From assembly GCA_003136795.1 (NCBI GenBank), contig PLDP01000008.1, forward strand, positions 1-8,038: a stretch of 8,038 nucleotides of DNA, written 5' to 3'. Shown here piece after piece: positions 5,430 through 8,038 of this stretch (the stretch's first letter is position 1; each line of letters opens with the position of its first letter). The stretch comes from Actinomycetota bacterium (GTDB lineage Bacteria > Actinomycetota > Thermoleophilia > Gaiellales > Gaiellaceae). The notes below the pieces were generated by a model. It was not told the DNA's origin and did not search any database. It saw only the letters and a program-made list of their open reading frames with translations. Made by a program: the position numbers and the translations under genes.

Positions 5430-7464
5430 CGGGGATCCCCCCACCGGGGAACCCTCCGCCACCGAAGCCGCCACCGCGGCCCGTCAGTCCGCCGGGTGTG
5501 CTGCTGCTGGCTCCGGTCGTGGACACGACGCCGCTCGAGGTCACAACCCGTTGTCCGGCGACGAGCCCGCTCTGGATCTCGGTCGTCGAGTCGCCCTTCA
5601 GGCTGGCGACGACATTGACAGTCCGTTGGACGCCGTTCTGGAGCACCTTGACGGTGGCGTTCGTACCGCTTCCGGTGACGGCGGCGTTCGGAACGTTCAG
5701 AACATTGTCTCGCTCGCCGGTCGTCACCGTGGCGTTGGCCGACATTCCGGGCTTGAGGCCCGAGGTCGTGCGGTCGAGAGCCATCGTGACCGTGTATTGG
5801 ACGACGCCCGAGGAGGTGGTGCCGGAGACGTCGATCGCAACGACGTGAGCAGCGAGCTCCGTGTTGGGCAACGCGGAGACCGTCACTGTCCCCGCCTGGC
5901 CGAGCTGAATCTTCGCGGCGTCGCCCTCACTGAAGGACGCGGTCACCTCGAGACCCGTCAGGTTGATCAGCTGGACGAACCCTGAGCTGGAGCCCGTAGA
6001 GCTCGACGTCGACCCGGTGGCCGAGGAGCTCGAGCTACTCGAGGCCGCGATGGTGCTCGTTCCACCACCCGTGACGCTTTGGCCGACGGTGCCGTTGACC
6101 TCTGCGACCGTTCCGGCCGCCGGGGCGCGGAGCACCGTCTGCGCCAACGTGCGGCGGGCAGTCTCCAGCGAGACCTGGGCCTGCAAGACACCAGCCTTGT
6201 CCTGTGCCAGAGTCGCCGGCGTCGTCGTCGACTTGGTCGCGTTGTTCGCCAGCGTCGACTGCAGCGACAGCTTCGCCGACGCGAGCTGCTGGGCGGCCGT
6301 GACGATCGATTGCCGGTCCTTGGCAAGCGTCGAGGTACGTGTCGAGCGGGCCGTCTGAACCTGGCTCTTCACCGACGCCTCCGTCGATGCGATCTGGTTG
6401 CGATCGGAGACCACCTTCGCCTCATAGGTCGTGACCGACGTCTGGTCCTGGCTCAGCGTCGTCTGCAGCGTCTGCATCGTCTGCTGCGTCGCTTGGTCCT
6501 GCGAAAGCTGATACTGCGTCGCGTTCATCAGCTTCGCCTGATCCTGCAGCCGCCGCGCGTCGTAGTTGACCGCGTCCTGATCGGCGTTGACCTTGTTCTG
6601 CCAGTACGACTGTTGGGACGTCGAAGCGGCTTTCTGCGAGGCCTGATCGGCGGAGAGCTGCTGCTGGTCGGTCGTCTGTTGCGCCTGCAGGTCGTAGTTC
6701 GTCTGCGTCTGCACTTGCTGCGTCGTCTTGTCCTGGTTGACGATGTTGTTCCATGCGCTCACCGCTTCGTCGGCAGTCGCGTAGGTCGTCCCGTTCACCG
6801 TCAGCTTCAGCGTGTCGGCCTTCAGATTCGCAACCGCGCCCGCCAGGCCACCCCGATCGGTCTTCAGTTGCGTCCGGTTCTGCGACAGTGCCACTGACTT
6901 CGCCGCCGTCGCGATGCTCTGCTTGGTCGTCGCTTCGTCAAGGCGGAGTTGGGCGCGCGCCGTCCGCACTGACGTCTGCGCCTGTCCGATCGACGCCCGT
7001 GCCTGTTTCACCGACACCGCATCAGCCTGCCGCTGCTGCGCCGTCTCCCCAGATTCGGCCTGCGCCAGAGTGGCCTTCGCGGTGGCCAACGACGCCACAG
7101 CCTGGTCCACGGATGCCTGAGCGCTGGTCGCATCGAGGCGGCCGATTACCTGACCCTTCGATACCCGCTCACCCGGCTTGACGTTCACCGAGACGACCTG
7201 GCCTGAGGTCAAGAAGCCGACCGACAGGTCGGAAGCGGCTTGGACGTTTCCCGACGCCGACACAGACGCCAGCACCACCCCGCGGGCGACCGCTGACGTC
7301 GTCGGCGTCGCCTTCGTCGACGCCGCGGTGGTGTGCAGGGCGAAGTACACACCGACGCCAAGCGCGGCAACAAGGGCCGCCAAGATGATGTTTGTCGTCC
7401 GGATTGCCGGAACGACGGCACGCGGAATGCGGCCGGCTATGTCTGTGATGACGCTCATGGACAT
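5422..7464 (-). CDS. MacA/HlyD-like membrane-fusion (adaptor) protein with giant coiled coil
   Basis: First gene of the cluster; 680 aa, nearly twice E. coli MacA (about 370). Order: one N-terminal membrane helix (about 25-43); first half of a lipoyl-like domain (about 66-111, with GFLTSGQVVSVNVKPGERVSKG); a helical region about 112-445, rich in Ala, Gln, Ser and Thr, with a non-coiled interruption about 205-240 and Gln at about 28% between 241 and 345; second lipoyl half (VLRAPAAGTVAEVNGTVGQSV, 444-464); a poly-Ser/Thr linker (471-494); beta-barrel (about 497-583); membrane-proximal domain (about 584-648); and a Gly-rich tail (658-680, 16 of 23 residues Gly). It probably links the MacB-type permease to the cell surface and guides substrate outward. 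AGGAGG at 7478-7483 lies 13 bases before the first ATG; a second ATG at 7458 is possible but farther away. A monoderm host would lack TolC, so the long hairpin needs another explanation. Confidence 0.93.
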   Translation of the reverse strand: MSMSVITDIAGRIPRAVVPAIRTTNIILAALVAALGVGVYFALHTTAASTKATPTTSAVARGVVLASVSASGNVQAASDLSVGFLTSGQVVSVNVKPGERVSKGQVIGRLDATSAQASVDQAVASLATAKATLAQAESGETAQQRQADAVSVKQARASIGQAQTSVRTARAQLRLDEATTKQSIATAAKSVALSQNRTQLKTDRGGLAGAVANLKADTLKLTVNGTTYATADEAVSAWNNIVNQDKTTQQVQTQTNYDLQAQQTTDQQQLSADQASQKAASTSQQSYWQNKVNADQDAVNYDARRLQDQAKLMNATQYQLSQDQATQQTMQTLQTTLSQDQTSVTTYEAKVVSDRNQIASTEASVKSQVQTARSTRTSTLAKDRQSIVTAAQQLASAKLSLQSTLANNATKSTTTPATLAQDKAGVLQAQVSLETARRTLAQTVLRAPAAGTVAEVNGTVGQSVTGGGTSTIAASSSSSSSATGSTSSSTGSSSGFVQLINLTGLEVTASFSEGDAAKIQLGQAGTVTVSALPNTELAAHVVAIDVSGTTSSGVVQYTVTMALDRTTSGLKPGMSANATVTTGERDNVLNVPNAAVTGSGTNATVKVLQNGVQRTVNVVASLKGDSTTEIQSGLVAGQRVVTSSGVVSTTGASSSTPGGLTGRGGGFGGGGFPGGGIPGG

Positions 7465-7477
7465 AAGACAACCCGCG

Positions 7478-7483
7478 CCTCCT
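7478..7483 (-). promoter_or_regulatory. Ribosome binding site of the adaptor gene
   Basis: AGGAGG on the minus strand, a full Shine-Dalgarno match, 13 bases before the ATG at 7464 and 19 before the ATG at 7458. The long spacing favours the first ATG. A TTG 7 bases upstream of the first ATG is out of frame, so it is not an alternative start. Confidence 0.6.
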
Positions 7484-7500
7484 AAGCGGATGATGAAGAA

Positions 7501-7534
7501 CGCCTACGAGTCGACTAAGCCCAGTCTCGAGGCG
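7501..7534. promoter_or_regulatory. Inverted repeat upstream of the operon (candidate operator or leader hairpin)
   Basis: Arms cgcctacgag (7501-7510) and ctcgaggcg (7526-7534) pair over 9 bases with one bulged A at 7506 and a 15-base loop. An 8-base palindrome agtcgact (7509-7516) overlaps the inner edge. It lies 37-70 bases upstream of the adaptor start codon, where an operator or 5' leader structure would be expected. No convincing -35/-10 pair could be placed around it. Whether the operon's own regulator binds here is unknown; OmpR-type regulators more often bind direct repeats. Confidence 0.25.
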
Positions 7535-7679
7535 TCCCGCCGAGCCAGAGGCCGGCCACACGCGGGCGTCTCGCCGGCCGGTGCCATCGGCTGCGTCGGG
7601 CAATGCCGGACTCGGCAAATCGGCGCTAGCCCATGCCCTTCACCCTCGCCACGCGAGTTCTGACCGCGATGACGATCCC

Positions 7680-7793
7680 TCAGATGGAGTGCTGGTAGGC
7701 GTTGAACGAACGGGTGGCGAGCCGGGCGCTGACGAGCAGTAGCGCGCCGCGATCCATGTCTCGGAGCGGCGGGGCCGGTGCCCCAGCGGGTCT
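7680..7793 (-). pseudogene. Possible 3' remnant of a membrane-protein gene
   Basis: On the minus strand a frame stays open for 37 codons from 7793 to a TGA at 7680-7682; a TGA at 7794-7796 closes it upstream. From the ATG at 7757 it reads MDRGALLLVSARLATRSFNA and ends YQHSI. A short hydrophobic run followed by Arg-rich and polar residues to the stop resembles the C-terminus of a permease-type protein. It is too short to be a transporter and has no ribosome binding site that I can see. It could equally be a chance frame or a small leader peptide. The upstream edge coincides with the hairpin region starting at 7771, where a junction may lie. Confidence 0.15.
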
Positions 7794-7863
7794 TCAAAAC
7801 CAACCCGGAAGAGAAGCACGCGTTCGAGTCGCATCTGACACAGAACGGCGATCTCCTTTCGGA

Positions 7864-7894
7864 GGAGGCGCGCGACGCGCGACAGTGCGCCTCC
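7864..7894. repeat. 8-bp perfect inverted repeat (hairpin)
   Basis: ggaggcgc (7864-7871) pairs perfectly with gcgcctcc (7887-7894) around a 15-base GC-rich loop. A smaller hairpin, ctcc (7853-7856) with ggag (7861-7864), abuts it. No T run follows on either strand, so it does not look like a terminator. Its function is unknown; the high GC content makes chance pairing possible. Confidence 0.35.
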
Positions 7895-7916
7895 GTGTCA
7901 GATTCCGTGTCAGGTT
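7893..7916 (+). repeat. 12-bp tandem repeat with GTGTCAG core
   Basis: ccgtgtcagatt (7893-7904) is followed directly by ccgtgtcaggtt (7905-7916), two copies with one mismatch. The same core occurs inverted at 7834-7841 (tctgacac) and in direct orientation in the left flank at 77-86 (cgtgtcagat). Tandem and inverted short words near an attachment site can be arm sites for an integrase or binding sites for a regulator. They may also be copies of a dispersed genomic repeat. The sequence alone does not decide. Confidence 0.4.
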
Positions 7917-8020
7917 CGACGCGCACACGAGGTCGTATGCGGTCGCCCAACGTCCTCTCGCTGCCGACACATTTGGCTCAGGTCCTGTACGGTCCGACTA
8001 GGTCGTAGCGACCAAGCTGG

Positions 8021-8038
8021 TTCGATCCCAGGTGCGCC
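8021..8038 (+). repeat. Right copy of 18-bp terminal direct repeat (tRNA 3'-end fragment)
   Basis: Identical to bases 1-18. Here the T loop is preceded by ctgg, which gives four T-stem pairs with ccag, but the fifth pair would be G-G. The 60-70 bases before it do not fold as a tRNA: no D arm closes, no 7-base anticodon loop with a 5-bp stem is found, and there is no 5' acceptor strand GGGCGCA. This copy is therefore a fragment rather than a gene, as expected for the distal end of an element inserted at a tRNA 3' end. It touches the window edge, so its true length is unknown. Confidence 0.6.

Larger units (their letters stand above)
7465..8020. other. Right flank: 556 bases without a convincing gene
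   Basis: This stretch separates the operon start from the right terminal repeat. Reading frames on both strands are short, rich in Arg/Ser/Pro and without recognisable domains, so I call none as a full gene. It holds the upstream region of the operon (the promoter must lie here or farther right, but is not recognisable), an inverted repeat (7501-7534), a possible truncated reading frame on the minus strand (7680-7793), a cluster of hairpins between 7771 and 7894, a 12-base tandem repeat (7893-7916), and two alternative small hairpins just before the terminal repeat (cgac-tag-gtcg and ggtcg-tag-cgacc, 7995-8013). Confidence 0.5.

Noticed and set aside
6079..6897. Plus-strand open frame of 272 codons antisense to the adaptor gene
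   Set aside because: It is Leu/Arg-rich and lies wholly opposite the Gln/Ala/Ser-rich coiled coil; CAG/GCG-type codons give stop-free antisense frames. No motif or ribosome binding site supports it.
7504..7950. Minus-strand frame of 148 codons in the right flank
   Set aside because: Rich in Arg, Pro and Ser, crosses several hairpins and repeats, shows no domain and no ribosome binding site. It could be coding only if homologues exist.
7778..8008. Plus-strand frame of 76 codons running up to the right repeat
   Set aside because: No recognisable domain and no clear Shine-Dalgarno; considered as an excisionase or integrase fragment because of its place, but it shows neither a helix-turn-helix pattern nor the R-H-R-Y residues.
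7960..8038. Full tRNA gene at the right edge
   Set aside because: Only the T arm and acceptor 3' strand are present. The D arm does not close, there is no anticodon arm of normal size, and no 5' acceptor strand complements tgcgcc; ggtcg-tag-cgacc has a 3-base loop.
1..8038. CRISPR array, toxin-antitoxin pair, restriction system, retron or phage genes
   Set aside because: No regularly spaced repeats, no reverse transcriptase, nuclease, methylase or phage structural motifs were seen in any frame; all long coding sequence is explained by the transporter and two-component operon.

Overview
High-GC bacterial DNA. The codon bias, GTG starts, lipoprotein style and two-component system resemble Actinomycetota, possibly Thermoleophilia or relatives. 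That placement is inference; no rRNA or other marker is present. About 90% of the window is one compact minus-strand gene cluster, transcribed from right (7464) to left (282).

In transcription order the cluster encodes: (1) a 680-aa membrane-fusion/adaptor protein (MacA/HlyD-like) with a very long Gln-rich coiled coil; (2) a MacB/LolD-type ABC ATPase; (3) a MacB/FtsX-type permease; (4) a 173-aa single-pass membrane protein with a Gly/Phe-rich linker and a small C-terminal beta domain resembling DUF5666; (5) a 171-aa putative lipoprotein with a duplicated Cys-Leu-x-x-His-Gly-Val motif; (6) an OmpR-family response regulator; (7) an MprB-like sensor histidine kinase. Junctions are overlaps of 4 or 8 bases or gaps of 12-13 bases, except the adaptor/ATPase junction, where the ATPase start is uncertain. 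This is best read as a single seven-gene operon: an envelope export machine, two extracytoplasmic accessory proteins, and the two-component system likely to control it. The substrate cannot be told from sequence.

The flanks are the unexplained part. Bases 1-281 and 7465-8038 hold no convincing gene. The window begins and ends with the same 18 bases, which look like the 3' end of a tRNA gene (T loop, 3' half of the T stem, acceptor strand). At the left end the match continues through the discriminator position; at the right end no tRNA body precedes it. This is the expected layout of an element integrated at a tRNA 3' end, but no integrase, recombinase, transposase or replication gene is visible. 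The right flank also holds hairpins, a 12-base tandem repeat, dispersed GTGTCAG words and a short reading frame that may be the tail of a lost membrane-protein gene.
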